A stretch of DNA of 34,807 nucleotides. Origin: Bacteroidota bacterium. Lineage in GTDB: Bacteria > Bacteroidota > Bacteroidia > B-17B0 > Aurantibacillaceae. The position numbers and the translations under genes were made by a program. Below, piece by piece: positions 6,087 through 14,756 of the stretch (position 1 is the stretch's first letter; the number at the start of each line of letters is the position of its first letter). A model generated the notes under the pieces. That model did no database searches, was not told the DNA's origin, and saw only the letters and a list, made by a program, of their open reading frames with translations. The stretch is from the NCBI GenBank assembly GCA_013816615.1, contig JACDED010000031.1, positions 456 to 35,262 on the forward strand, given 5' to 3'.

Positions 6087-8453
6087 ATGAAAAAATATTT
6101 TTTTATACTCTTTTCCTTTCTCCTTTCAAATTTTTATTCCCAAACAATTACACAAACCATTAAAGGTGTTGTAATTGACAAACAAAGTCAAACTCCAATT
6201 CCGGGAGCAATTGTTCAGGTTTTAAATTCAGATCCCTTACTCGGAACAAGCACAAATGAAAAAGGTGAATTCAAAATTCAAAATGTACCTATTGGTCGCT
6301 GGCAATTAAAATTCCAGGTAATAAGCTATAAAGAAAAATACATTACCGTAATTTTAAATGCCGGTAAAGAATCTGTTTCAAATATTGAGATGGAAGAAAG
6401 CGTTATACAAGGTGAGGAAGTAGTTGTTATTGCCGAACAGGATAAAACAAAAACAAATAATAAGATGAGCACTGTAAGCTCACGTGTATTCAGCGCCGAA
6501 GAAGCAGCGCGTTATGCCGGAAGCAGAAATGATCCTGCGCGTATGGCAGCTAACTTTGCCGGTGTAAGTGGAGCAAACGATTCACGAAATGATATTATTA
6601 TAAGGGGAAATTCTCCAATTGGTATTTTATGGCGCCTGAACGGTTTGGATATACCAAATCCAAATCATTTTGGTAATGCCGGTTCAACCGGAGGTCCGGT
6701 AAGCATTTTAAATAATAATACTTTAGATAATTCTGATTTTATGAGCGGTGCTTTTGCTGCAGATTACGGCAATGCTACTTCGGGTGTATTTGATCTTCGT
6801 ATGCGCAAAGGCAATAACGAGAAGCATGAGTTTTTAGTACAAATGGGATTTAACGGTTTCGAGCTTGGCGCAGAAGGCCCATTTAGTAAAAAGAAAAACG
6901 CCTCTTTTTTATTTAATTACCGCTACTCTACACTTGCTGTATTTAAAGCGTTGAACATTGATTTTGGTACGGGTTCCGCTGTTCCACAATACCAGGATAT
7001 TACTTTTAAAACCGATATTGCTACTCAAAAAGCAGGCACATTTTCTTTTTGGGGTGTTGGCGGCTTAAGTTACATAGCATTGCTTGATAGCGATAAAAAA
7101 GAAGGGCAGGATCTTGTAGGTTACAGCGCACGCGATACCTACTTCCGCTCTAATGTTGGCGCTGCGGGTGCTTCACATACCTACCTTTTTAAAAACAATG
7201 CGTATATAAAAACAAATATCGGTGTGAGTGGGCAATACAATAATGTTATAGCTGATAGAATTGACACCGCTTTTCATACACCCAAAAATTTAAAACCCGA
7301 ATACAGGCAAACAACTCAAACTATTCGTTACTCACTAAATACTACATATAATAAAAAATTTAATTCGCGTAATTTTGTAAACTGTGGTATTTATTCTGAA
7401 TTATATAACACACTTTTTATAGACAGTACTGATAATTTATTTGGTAACAATACATTTATTACTTTGCGTGATTATAAGGGCAGTACAGCTTTACTTCGCG
7501 GCTTTGCTCAATGGCAACATAAATTCACTGATAATTTTTTAATCAATGTTGGCGTAAGTGATCAGTTTTTTTTACTGAACAATTCCAATGCAATTGAGCC
7601 GCGTATCGGTTTAAAATATTCTATCAATAGCAAACAATCTTTAAGTCTTGGTGGTGGCTTACATAGCCAACTGCAGCCAATTTATATTTATTTTGCAACA
7701 GATTCCTTAAACGGTAAGCGCATTGAAACAAATCGTTCGTTAGACTTTACAAGAGCCGCGCATGGTATTTTAGCTTACGACATTAGTTTTGCAACTAACT
7801 TTAGATTAAAGGCCGAATTGTATTACCAGTATATTTATAATGCACCCGTTCAAAGTTATCCGAGTTATTTTTCAGCATTAAATTTAGGTGCCGATTTTAA
7901 TAGTCCTAACGTAAATAATTTAGTAAGTAAAGGTACCGGCGAAAATTACGGTGTTGAATTGACCCTTGAAAAATTTTACAGTAAGGGTTATTACATTTTA
8001 TTTACTACAAGCGTATTTGAAAGCAAATATAAGGGCAGCGATCATATTACGCGCAACACTGCTTTTAATGGCAATTACGTACTTAATTTATTGGGAGGAA
8101 AAGAGTTTAAGATCAATCAAAAACATGTTTTGACACTTGATGTAAGATCAACTTATGCCGGTGGTAAACGCTATACACCAATTGATCTGAATGCAAGTAT
8201 TGCTTATGGCGACGAGGTAAGGGATGGTTCGCGCGCTTACGAATTACAATATCCTGATTATTTTAGAATGGATGTAAAACCCGGTTACCGTTATAATTCA
8301 AAAAAAGTAACACATGAATTTACAATTGACATTCAAAATGTAACCAGGAATGAAAATGTATTTCAGCAATCTTACGATATTAAAAATAAAAGCATAAAAA
8401 CTGATTATCAATTGCGTTTTTTTGTGATCCCACAATACCGTTTGCTATTCTAG
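6087..8453 (+). CDS. TonB-dependent receptor with carboxypeptidase-regulatory-like domain
   Basis: A 788-residue outer-membrane transporter. It begins with a signal peptide (about residues 1-18), then a CarboxypepD_reg-like domain (about 24-108; typical VVIDKQSQTPIPGAIV start and GEFKIQNVPIG), a plug domain (about 115-250, with DIIIRGNSPIGILWRLNG) and a C-terminal barrel ending in Phe. Substrates are taken up with energy from TonB/ExbBD, none of which is here. No SusD-like partner is adjacent, so it is not a classical polysaccharide-utilisation locus. It is the last gene of the SDR operon, with no base between the preceding stop and its ATG. The ligand is unknown. Confidence 0.95.
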   Translation: MKKYFFILFSFLLSNFYSQTITQTIKGVVIDKQSQTPIPGAIVQVLNSDPLLGTSTNEKGEFKIQNVPIGRWQLKFQVISYKEKYITVILNAGKESVSNIEMEESVIQGEEVVVIAEQDKTKTNNKMSTVSSRVFSAEEAARYAGSRNDPARMAANFAGVSGANDSRNDIIIRGNSPIGILWRLNGLDIPNPNHFGNAGSTGGPVSILNNNTLDNSDFMSGAFAADYGNATSGVFDLRMRKGNNEKHEFLVQMGFNGFELGAEGPFSKKKNASFLFNYRYSTLAVFKALNIDFGTGSAVPQYQDITFKTDIATQKAGTFSFWGVGGLSYIALLDSDKKEGQDLVGYSARDTYFRSNVGAAGASHTYLFKNNAYIKTNIGVSGQYNNVIADRIDTAFHTPKNLKPEYRQTTQTIRYSLNTTYNKKFNSRNFVNCGIYSELYNTLFIDSTDNLFGNNTFITLRDYKGSTALLRGFAQWQHKFTDNFLINVGVSDQFFLLNNSNAIEPRIGLKYSINSKQSLSLGGGLHSQLQPIYIYFATDSLNGKRIETNRSLDFTRAAHGILAYDISFATNFRLKAELYYQYIYNAPVQSYPSYFSALNLGADFNSPNVNNLVSKGTGENYGVELTLEKFYSKGYYILFTTSVFESKYKGSDHITRNTAFNGNYVLNLLGGKEFKINQKHVLTLDVRSTYAGGKRYTPIDLNASIAYGDEVRDGSRAYELQYPDYFRMDVKPGYRYNSKKVTHEFTIDIQNVTRNENVFQQSYDIKNKSIKTDYQLRFFVIPQYRLLF

Positions 8454-8462
8454 CAAATAAAA

Positions 8463-8490
8463 AAACCACGCTGGTTAAGCGTGGTTTAAA
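8463..8490. terminator. Bidirectional terminator hairpin
   Basis: AAACCACGCT at 8463-8472 pairs perfectly with AGCGTGGTTT at 8478-8487 around a five-base loop. An A run lies on the left and a T-rich stretch on the right, so it can end both the TonB-receptor operon and the convergent T9SS gene. Confidence 0.9.
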
Positions 8491-8508
8491 TTATAATTTT
8501 TGATTCAC

Positions 8509-11500
8509 TTACTGCTTTACAATTTTTAAAGTTTGTGAGCTTCCTGCTTTTGAAACTACTTTTAAATTATACACGCCTGTTGCCAGTGAAGAAATATTTA
8601 GCTTATATTCTGTTTTATCTTTTGTAAAACCAGCGCCTTGTTTTATCACTAATTTGCCGGCAATATCATATAATTCAATATTCACATCCATATTTTTGCC
8701 TTCGTTTATTTTTAATACAACATTATCCACCGAAGGATTGGGATATACTTTAAAGCTTGTATTATTTTCTCCTATCTCAACTATTCCCACACAATTAATA
8801 ATGGACACAGCAACCGTTTGTGTTGAAACACAACCGCCATTTGCACCTGTTACCGTATAAGTAAAATCTATACCAAATGTATAAGTAGCAGTAGCGCTAT
8901 TTCCACCTCCATTACTCCATGTATATGTTGTTGCGCCCGAAGCTGTAACAGTTACAGGATCCTGATCACAAGAAACAACACTGTTTGTAGATAATATTAT
9001 ATTTGGGATCGTTTCTACTAAAATAGTTTGAGTGCTTACTGGTCCCTGGCCAAAACTATTTCCTGAAATCATAGAGACAGTATAAACACCTGCCGTTGTA
9101 AAATTCATAGTTGGTGTTTGAACAGAGGTTGAGTTGAATGTAACGCCTGTTGATGGTGTTATTGTCCAGCTCCAGCTTGTAGGTGTATTGCTCGAATTAT
9201 CCACCAATATTTTATTCACACCTACACATAAAGATCCATAATAAGAAAAATTAGGTACTGGTGCAGCTGTGGTTGATATTACATCTGCCTCATAAACACC
9301 GCGACCATATGTAGCTGCATATATTTTTCCGGGTGCAGCTGGTGTCATTTCCATATCCATAATTGCTACGTTTGGTAAACCCGCATTATACATTGTCCAG
9401 TTAGTGGATGAATTATCTTTGTAATAAATTCCAACATCCATACCAATATAAATTCTATCATTTGATCCTGGTTCATATACCGAACAATTTGCCGGTAAAT
9501 TTGGAAGATTAGAAGAAATGTTCATCCAGGTTACACCACCATCAACTGTATGAAAAACCTTATTACCTGCATTGTACCCACTAACTGTTACCCATACTTT
9601 GTTAGGGTCAGTAGGAGAGACCGTAATAAATGTAAGTGCGCCACCCGATGCGGCAGTGCCGGTTGCGTTAGTCCAGGTAGTACCGCCATCAATTGTTTTT
9701 CTGATAGATCCACCATAAAGAGTATAAATTACCTGGTTGTTTGATGGTGCAATTGCAAATTCAACCATAGAACCGCCACCACCTGTAGTGCCCAGCTGCG
9801 TCCAGCTTGTACCATAATTTGTAGATTTAAAAAATTGGTTACGCCCTGTATATATTGTTGCTGCCACTGTAGGGTCCTGTTTCCATGGCGTAACCCATGC
9901 ACCTGTGCCACTAACACCTGCCGAAATGTTTGTCCAACTCGTACCGCCATTTGTTGATCTGTATATGGTGCCATTAAATTGTTCACCGAACATATAATTA
10001 TCATTTGTACGGTCAATAAAGCAATCCATACCGTCTCCCGCTAAACTTGCAGTATAATTTACACCATTTTTAATATTTGTGCCATTATCCTGGTGTCCTG
10101 TAATCCACTTATTTGCGGTTAAGCCCGAAAGACCAATTTTATATATTTGCGCAATATTTCTTTGAGCGGTTATATCCGTCCAGGCATTAGTGCCATTATA
10201 AATAAACATTCCGCCATCGTTTGCTGAATATAGCGTACCGTTAGAAGCATACTCCAATTCGTGTATGTCTGCGTGAATATATGGGCTTGCCGAATTCCAG
10301 CAACCAATCATCGTCCAGTTAGTACCATCATTTGCAGAACGCCAAACATTTACACCACCAACAACAATTTCGCCTGGATTAGTTGGTGAAGCAGCAATTG
10401 CAAGATCGTACCATCCCTGGCCCTGGCCTGTTGATGAGCCAGCACATGAATTACCAAGAATATTTGGAGATGTAGACATGGTTGAAAAACCTGTGCCATC
10501 ATTTGTAGAACGGTAAACGCCTAAAAACTGGCTATCAGAACTTTTACTTGCTAACACATAAACATAAGAAGGATTTGTTGGCGTAACCGCAATTGCCATC
10601 CTGTTGCTTCCTGAGGTTGGAATACCCGTTGACACGATCGCGAAGCTTGTACCGCTATTTGTTGATCTGTAGAATGAGGTGCCACATGCATAAACAATAG
10701 TTGGATTTGTAGGATGAAATTTAATATCCCACGTATTTACAGTATTAACAACAGCCCATGTAGTGCCTCCATTTGTACTTTTATAAATACCCGCATTTGT
10801 TCCGGCAAATATTATTTGTGAATTTGTTGGATCTAAAACCAACCTGTGTATTACACGGCCTTGCGAAACCGAAAAGGTTAAACCGCAGGGTGTCCATGTT
10901 GCACCGGCATCTGTTGTTTTATAAACACCGTCTGAACTCACAGGAAAAGCAGATAAAATATCATCTCCTCCACCTGTGGCAAGGTACATTACGTTAGTGT
11001 TTGTTGGATCGATAACTAGATCAGAAACTGCCGTAACAGGTAAATTATCTGTATTAGTTATCCAGGATGTTCCACCGTTGGTAGTTTCCCACAAACCACC
11101 ACCTGCAGCGCCTGCATAAAACGCAGTTGGATTTGTTGGATGAAAAGTAATAAAATTATCGCGCCCTGCTTTACGCGGCAAGCCACCTACAAGCCCTGTT
11201 GGCGCACCCATTGGACCTACCGGTACCCATGTTGCAGACATTACAGAGTTTGAGCTTGAGAATTTACCCGCACCATTAGTTGGATTATTATAATTCTTTA
11301 AAAAATCAGAATAATTTTTCGAGGTTTGACTTAACAAAGAAAGATCGCCTGTTGGATAAACGCGTGGTTCAACAAAATTTTCCCAACGTTTAAAAACTTT
11401 GTAACCTGTACTTTTAATGGAAAGGTCTTTTCCTTCAAAAGATTTATAAAACTCTTTTTGTATTTCGTAAAGATTAGCGGCTGGTTTACCAGCCATTTCT

Positions 11501-11568
11501 ATCCATTCTTGTGAAAAATAATTGTTTGATGCTAATATTGCACCGAATAAGAGTAGTGTTTTTTTCAT
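8509..11568 (-). CDS. T9SS-exported Asp-box (sortilin/VPS10-like) protein with PKD domain
   Basis: A 1019-residue secreted protein. A signal peptide occupies about residues 1-19. From about 110 to 770 there are many Asp-box (BNR) units such as STNGGTSW, TTDAGATW and STNGGTTW, which build beta-propeller blades as in sortilin/VPS10-type or glycosidase-like proteins. A PKD-type domain follows (about 775-855), then a second Ig/SprB-like domain (about 860-935), and a type IX sorting domain (about 940-1019: KVYPNPSVDNV ... LYDIAGKLV ... GVYNLKV). It should be exported through the type IX system and held at the surface or released. No catalytic residues identify an enzyme, so an adhesin or binding role is as likely. 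The gene stands alone. Confidence 0.95.
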   Translation of the reverse strand: MKKTLLLFGAILASNNYFSQEWIEMAGKPAANLYEIQKEFYKSFEGKDLSIKSTGYKVFKRWENFVEPRVYPTGDLSLLSQTSKNYSDFLKNYNNPTNGAGKFSSSNSVMSATWVPVGPMGAPTGLVGGLPRKAGRDNFITFHPTNPTAFYAGAAGGGLWETTNGGTSWITNTDNLPVTAVSDLVIDPTNTNVMYLATGGGDDILSAFPVSSDGVYKTTDAGATWTPCGLTFSVSQGRVIHRLVLDPTNSQIIFAGTNAGIYKSTNGGTTWAVVNTVNTWDIKFHPTNPTIVYACGTSFYRSTNSGTSFAIVSTGIPTSGSNRMAIAVTPTNPSYVYVLASKSSDSQFLGVYRSTNDGTGFSTMSTSPNILGNSCAGSSTGQGQGWYDLAIAASPTNPGEIVVGGVNVWRSANDGTNWTMIGCWNSASPYIHADIHELEYASNGTLYSANDGGMFIYNGTNAWTDITAQRNIAQIYKIGLSGLTANKWITGHQDNGTNIKNGVNYTASLAGDGMDCFIDRTNDNYMFGEQFNGTIYRSTNGGTSWTNISAGVSGTGAWVTPWKQDPTVAATIYTGRNQFFKSTNYGTSWTQLGTTGGGGSMVEFAIAPSNNQVIYTLYGGSIRKTIDGGTTWTNATGTAASGGALTFITVSPTDPNKVWVTVSGYNAGNKVFHTVDGGVTWMNISSNLPNLPANCSVYEPGSNDRIYIGMDVGIYYKDNSSTNWTMYNAGLPNVAIMDMEMTPAAPGKIYAATYGRGVYEADVISTTAAPVPNFSYYGSLCVGVNKILVDNSSNTPTSWSWTITPSTGVTFNSTSVQTPTMNFTTAGVYTVSMISGNSFGQGPVSTQTILVETIPNIILSTNSVVSCDQDPVTVTASGATTYTWSNGGGNSATATYTFGIDFTYTVTGANGGCVSTQTVAVSIINCVGIVEIGENNTSFKVYPNPSVDNVVLKINEGKNMDVNIELYDIAGKLVIKQGAGFTKDKTEYKLNISSLATGVYNLKVVSKAGSSQTLKIVKQ

Positions 11569-11587
11569 GATAAAATTTATAAGATAA

Positions 11588-11618
11588 CTAAACTAATAAA
11601 AAAAATCGTTAGGTCAAA
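11588..11618 (-). promoter_or_regulatory. Promoter of the T9SS Asp-box gene
   Basis: On the minus strand TTTG (11618-11615) is followed after 19 bases by TAGTTTAG (11595-11588), a one-mismatch match to TAnnTTTG. The spacing is the one expected for the primary sigma factor of Bacteroidota. The start codon at 11568 lies about 20 bases downstream of the box. Confidence 0.6.
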
Positions 11619-11640
11619 GTTTTTTAACAACTAAAGCCCG

Positions 11641-11648
11641 TATATTTG
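11641..11648 (+). promoter_or_regulatory. -7 promoter box directly before a start codon (TATATTTG)
   Basis: A full TAnnTTTG match whose final G is only three bases before the ATG at 11652. The transcript is predicted to start at or inside the start codon. Confidence 0.5.
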
Positions 11649-11651
11649 ATT

Positions 11652-12143
11652 ATGAACATTTTTAGGAAAACACTGCTTTTTTTTACTGTCTTTTCAACGC
11701 TGCTATCCTGCTCGCAAAAAAAACTGGTTAGTACACAAATTAATTTTATGCAGCCATACTGTGGTGGTGCCAGACCAACCCCGGAAATATTAAAAGAATC
11801 TGAAAAGCCAAAACCGTACGCAAACAAAACCATTGTTTTTGTTTCATCAACCGGAAAAATAGATTCAGCAAAAACAAATAATACCGGATCGCTTAGTGCA
11901 AAATTAAAAATTGGCGATTATAAATTATATGAAGCGTGGCGATATTATAAAAAAGCAGATGGCGGTTTTGTAGTTAGTGATTTTGATGCAGAATGTTTAA
12001 AAGCAGAATGGCAAAAAGAAATAAAAATTGTTACTGTTACAAAAACAGAAGTAAAAATTTCTGAAAAGAATGAAATAGTAGAAGTTTGTCCGTGGACATT
12101 GCCTTGCTTTTTAGAATCGCGTAGGCCACCGGCAAGAGAATAA
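11652..12143 (+). CDS. Lipoprotein, Cys-patterned paralog of the gene at 5598
   Basis: A 163-residue protein with a lipoprotein signal peptide (lipobox LLSC, Cys near residue 19), so it is expected to be anchored to a membrane. Its body follows the same order as the 5598 product: PYCGGARPTPEI, a strand region with KTNNTGSL, YKLYEAWRYYKK, ECLKAEW and CPWTLPC. An in-frame TTG at 11646 would overlap the promoter box; ATG at 11652 is preferred. The family is common in Bacteroidota but I know of no function. It is convergent with the STAS-like gene, only four bases separating the stop codons. The pair of paralogs flanks the receptor and the T9SS gene. Confidence 0.85.
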   Translation: MNIFRKTLLFFTVFSTLLSCSQKKLVSTQINFMQPYCGGARPTPEILKESEKPKPYANKTIVFVSSTGKIDSAKTNNTGSLSAKLKIGDYKLYEAWRYYKKADGGFVVSDFDAECLKAEWQKEIKIVTVTKTEVKISEKNEIVEVCPWTLPCFLESRRPPARE

Positions 12144-12147
12144 GTAA

Positions 12148-12543
12148 TTATTGTTTATTTACAAACTCTAAAAGCCATTTAACAGCGGCTTCTTCGCGCG
12201 TAAATACTTTTGATGGATGACGGCTTTTACCGATCTTAATAAAAAAATTAGCCATTATACGTTGCGGAAGACTTTTTATTAATAAAGCTTCTGCTAATTT
12301 TAAATGGCGGTAGGGATTATTTTTTCCGGCGTAAGTTCTGGCTTCAGGAGACAGATTTTTTTTTCCGTTTCTTACATCAATTAAAACCGGCGTGGCTTTC
12401 CCTTCTGTAATTATAAAACAGGCATCAACCTGTTGTTTGATCTCATCAAAATCAATTTCATCATCCGTATCGTTAAAGGCAATTCGTAAAAAGCCTCTCT
12501 CGTCATAGTTAATTTCTGAATTATATGTTTTTAAAGATCTCAC
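12148..12543 (-). CDS. STAS-like small protein, likely partner of the adjacent phosphatase
   Basis: A 131-residue soluble protein without signal peptide. The alternation of strands and helices, with FIITEGKATPVLIDVRNGKK followed by helical stretches, resembles the SpoIIAA/STAS-like fold found in Bacteroidota beside PP2C phosphatases; this is a fold-level impression. The only possible start is GTG at 12543: an in-frame TGA lies four codons upstream and the first Met is far inside. A TATCTTTG box ends 10 bases before the GTG, so the leader is very short. It is transcribed in the same direction as the upstream TPR/SpoIIE gene, 83 bases away, but with its own promoter. A regulatory partner role is inferred. 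Confidence 0.75.
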   Translation of the reverse strand: MRSLKTYNSEINYDERGFLRIAFNDTDDEIDFDEIKQQVDACFIITEGKATPVLIDVRNGKKNLSPEARTYAGKNNPYRHLKLAEALLIKSLPQRIMANFFIKIGKSRHPSKVFTREEAAVKWLLEFVNKQ

Positions 12544-12553
12544 TCTAATACGT

Positions 12554-12582
12554 CAAAGATATTATACTATCAAATATACAAA
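12554..12582 (-). promoter_or_regulatory. Promoter of the STAS-like gene
   Basis: On the minus strand TTTG (12582-12579) is followed after 17 bases by TATCTTTG (12561-12554). The GTG start at 12543 is 10 bases further, predicting a leader of roughly five bases. A second TATATTTG sits at 12578-12571 on the same strand and could be an alternative start. Confidence 0.6.
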
Positions 12583-12626
12583 ACCGTTTTTGAGAGCGCA
12601 ACTATTTAAGGTCTATTCCTAAAACC

Positions 12627-14723
12627 TTATAATTTTATGCCGGCAATACATACATCATCAATTTGTTCGAGCCTGCCCTTCCAATTGCTAAATGTCTTGT
12701 CTATCAAGGCCAGCTGGCCTTCAGTTGAAAGATCCTTCATTTCAAAAAATAATTGAGATAATCGCTTACGCATAAATTTTTTACCGCTCGCCCCTACTTT
12801 ATCTCCACCAAACTGATCATAATAACCATCAGTAGAAAAATACAGGGTATCGCCGTTAATCAGATCAAGAGTTTGGGTAGTAAATGGCTTACTATGTTCA
12901 GAAAGACCTATTGGTTGTTTGTTTGCCGTTAATTCTTTTATTTCGTTATTGTGAATGTACCACAACGAATTATTAGCGCCGGCCCATTTAATAGTTATAG
13001 AATTGTTATTGCGCTGGATAGAACACAATGAAATATCCATACCATCCTTTACATTTTGACTTGTTTTTGAAAATGTTTCTAAAACTATTTCTCTTGTTTT
13101 GTCAAGTATTTTTCCGGGATCGGTTAAATTATATTCTTTCACCGCAGTATCTAATGCATTGCTACAAACAACGCTTACCAAGGCTCCCGGCACACCATGC
13201 CCTGTACAATCTGCAACGGCAAATAAAACGGTTTCTTTTGTTTTGTAAAGCCAATAAAAATCGCCGGCAATAATGTCTTTTGGTTTGTAATAAATAAAAC
13301 TATCTCCCAACTCTTGTTTTATTTTCGTGATTGGTGGTAGAATAGCCTGCTGCAAATTTTTCGCATAATTAATGCTGTCAATAATATCTTTCTTTTGCGA
13401 CTCGATCAGATCATTTTTTTGTTGCAATACTAAATTATCTTTTTTCTTTTGCCTGTTATTTTTTAAAACCAATACCACTAAACCAAGCAATAATACAAGC
13501 GCTATCATTGCCGCATAGATCAAAAGTTGTTTACGCTCTAACGCATTTTTTGTTTCAAGTTCTTTTTTTAATTGCTCGCTTTTTATTACTTCTTGTTCTT
13601 TATCGAACTGGTATTGCATTTCATAACGCGTTATTTGAGAAGATTTTGTTGTATTAAAAAGTGAGTCTTTAAAAACTTCTGCTTTAAGGCGGTTATTAAA
13701 AGTAGAATCAATGTTTTTGAGGCCATAAAAACACAGCGATTTAGAATAATATAAAGTTACCAGACGACTGATGTCGTTATTAAGATCTGCATATTTAACA
13801 GATTTGTTATATTCGTTTATGGCTTCTTGAAATTTTCGTTTTCGTTTTAAAATATCTCCTTTGTTCTCGTAAAAATGAGACAGCATAAAAGGGTTTGATT
13901 TTTCGTTCAATAATTTTTCGGTGATCTTTAAATATTTTTCGGCAGAATCTAATTGATTTTTCTTGATATATTCTCCGGTAAAATTATTGTATGTTAATGC
14001 TTTTCGTGAATCGGGTACTCCCAATTTCTCATTCATGTAAATTGCTTTTGAATAATAAACAATTGCCGAATCGTCTTTATTTATATTTGAAAAATAATTA
14101 GCCATGTTGGCATAAGACAAAGCAAGGCCTTTCTCATCTTTTTGTTCGAGGCGTAATTTTAAAGCTTTACGAAAAAGTTCTCCCGATTTTTCATTTTGTC
14201 CAAGATCTGAGTATACATTTGCAAGATTAGAATAATTACCCGCTAATTCTTTTCTTCCAATTGCTTCATTGATCTTAATAGATTCCTGCAAATAATAAAT
14301 AGCTTTTGGATAATTACCCAGCTTACGGTAAAGAATGGCAATGTTGCCAAATGAGCCTGCAATATCTGATGAGTCAGCCTTTCTTAGATCATAATTAAGT
14401 AACTCGTTAGAAATATCAAGACACTTTTGTACATCACCTTTATAAAAATAAAAAGTTGTTTGATCTGCAAGATATGATCTGTAATAAACCGAATCTGAAT
14501 ATTTTTTTATAAGAGTGCTTGCAAGCGCTTTTTGTTTCTTAAATACTTTAGCGGCCCCTTCAAAATCATCTGTTTTATAATAACAATCCTGTAAACGCCT
14601 GTATTTTTTATATCTCAGCGTGTCGCTCTTTTCGGCATCCACCAACTTAAATTCATTATCGCACTGTGCCGATATTATTTTAGCAGTAAATAAAAATAAT
14701 ATCAACCAGGCAATTTTTTTCAT
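12627..14723 (-). CDS. TPR sensor with SpoIIE-type PP2C serine phosphatase
   Basis: A 698-residue membrane signalling protein. Signal peptide at about residues 1-19, tetratricopeptide repeats at about 35-350 in the periplasm, a coiled region, one transmembrane helix at about 400-421, a second coiled region, then a cytosolic SpoIIE/PP2C phosphatase domain (about 455-698). Metal ligands are present: Asp488 in AGDFYW, Asp505 in VADCTGHG, Asp632 in STDGYYD and Asp689/Asp690 near the end. The enzyme should remove phosphate from serine of a STAS-type partner, and the next gene downstream is a candidate. It starts 33 bases after pntB and may be transcribed with pntA-pntB. The signal sensed by the TPR part is unknown. 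Confidence 0.93.
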   Translation of the reverse strand: MKKIAWLILFLFTAKIISAQCDNEFKLVDAEKSDTLRYKKYRRLQDCYYKTDDFEGAAKVFKKQKALASTLIKKYSDSVYYRSYLADQTTFYFYKGDVQKCLDISNELLNYDLRKADSSDIAGSFGNIAILYRKLGNYPKAIYYLQESIKINEAIGRKELAGNYSNLANVYSDLGQNEKSGELFRKALKLRLEQKDEKGLALSYANMANYFSNINKDDSAIVYYSKAIYMNEKLGVPDSRKALTYNNFTGEYIKKNQLDSAEKYLKITEKLLNEKSNPFMLSHFYENKGDILKRKRKFQEAINEYNKSVKYADLNNDISRLVTLYYSKSLCFYGLKNIDSTFNNRLKAEVFKDSLFNTTKSSQITRYEMQYQFDKEQEVIKSEQLKKELETKNALERKQLLIYAAMIALVLLLGLVVLVLKNNRQKKKDNLVLQQKNDLIESQKKDIIDSINYAKNLQQAILPPITKIKQELGDSFIYYKPKDIIAGDFYWLYKTKETVLFAVADCTGHGVPGALVSVVCSNALDTAVKEYNLTDPGKILDKTREIVLETFSKTSQNVKDGMDISLCSIQRNNNSITIKWAGANNSLWYIHNNEIKELTANKQPIGLSEHSKPFTTQTLDLINGDTLYFSTDGYYDQFGGDKVGASGKKFMRKRLSQLFFEMKDLSTEGQLALIDKTFSNWKGRLEQIDDVCIAGIKL

Positions 14724-14756
14724 TAAAATTTTGTAAAAAAAGTTTACTTAAAAAGC

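Noticed and set aside
9250-11250. Apparent DNA repeats resembling an array
   Set aside because: They are codons for repeated Asp-box units (T/S-N-G-G-T-S/T-W) of the T9SS protein, irregular in spacing and inside one frame.
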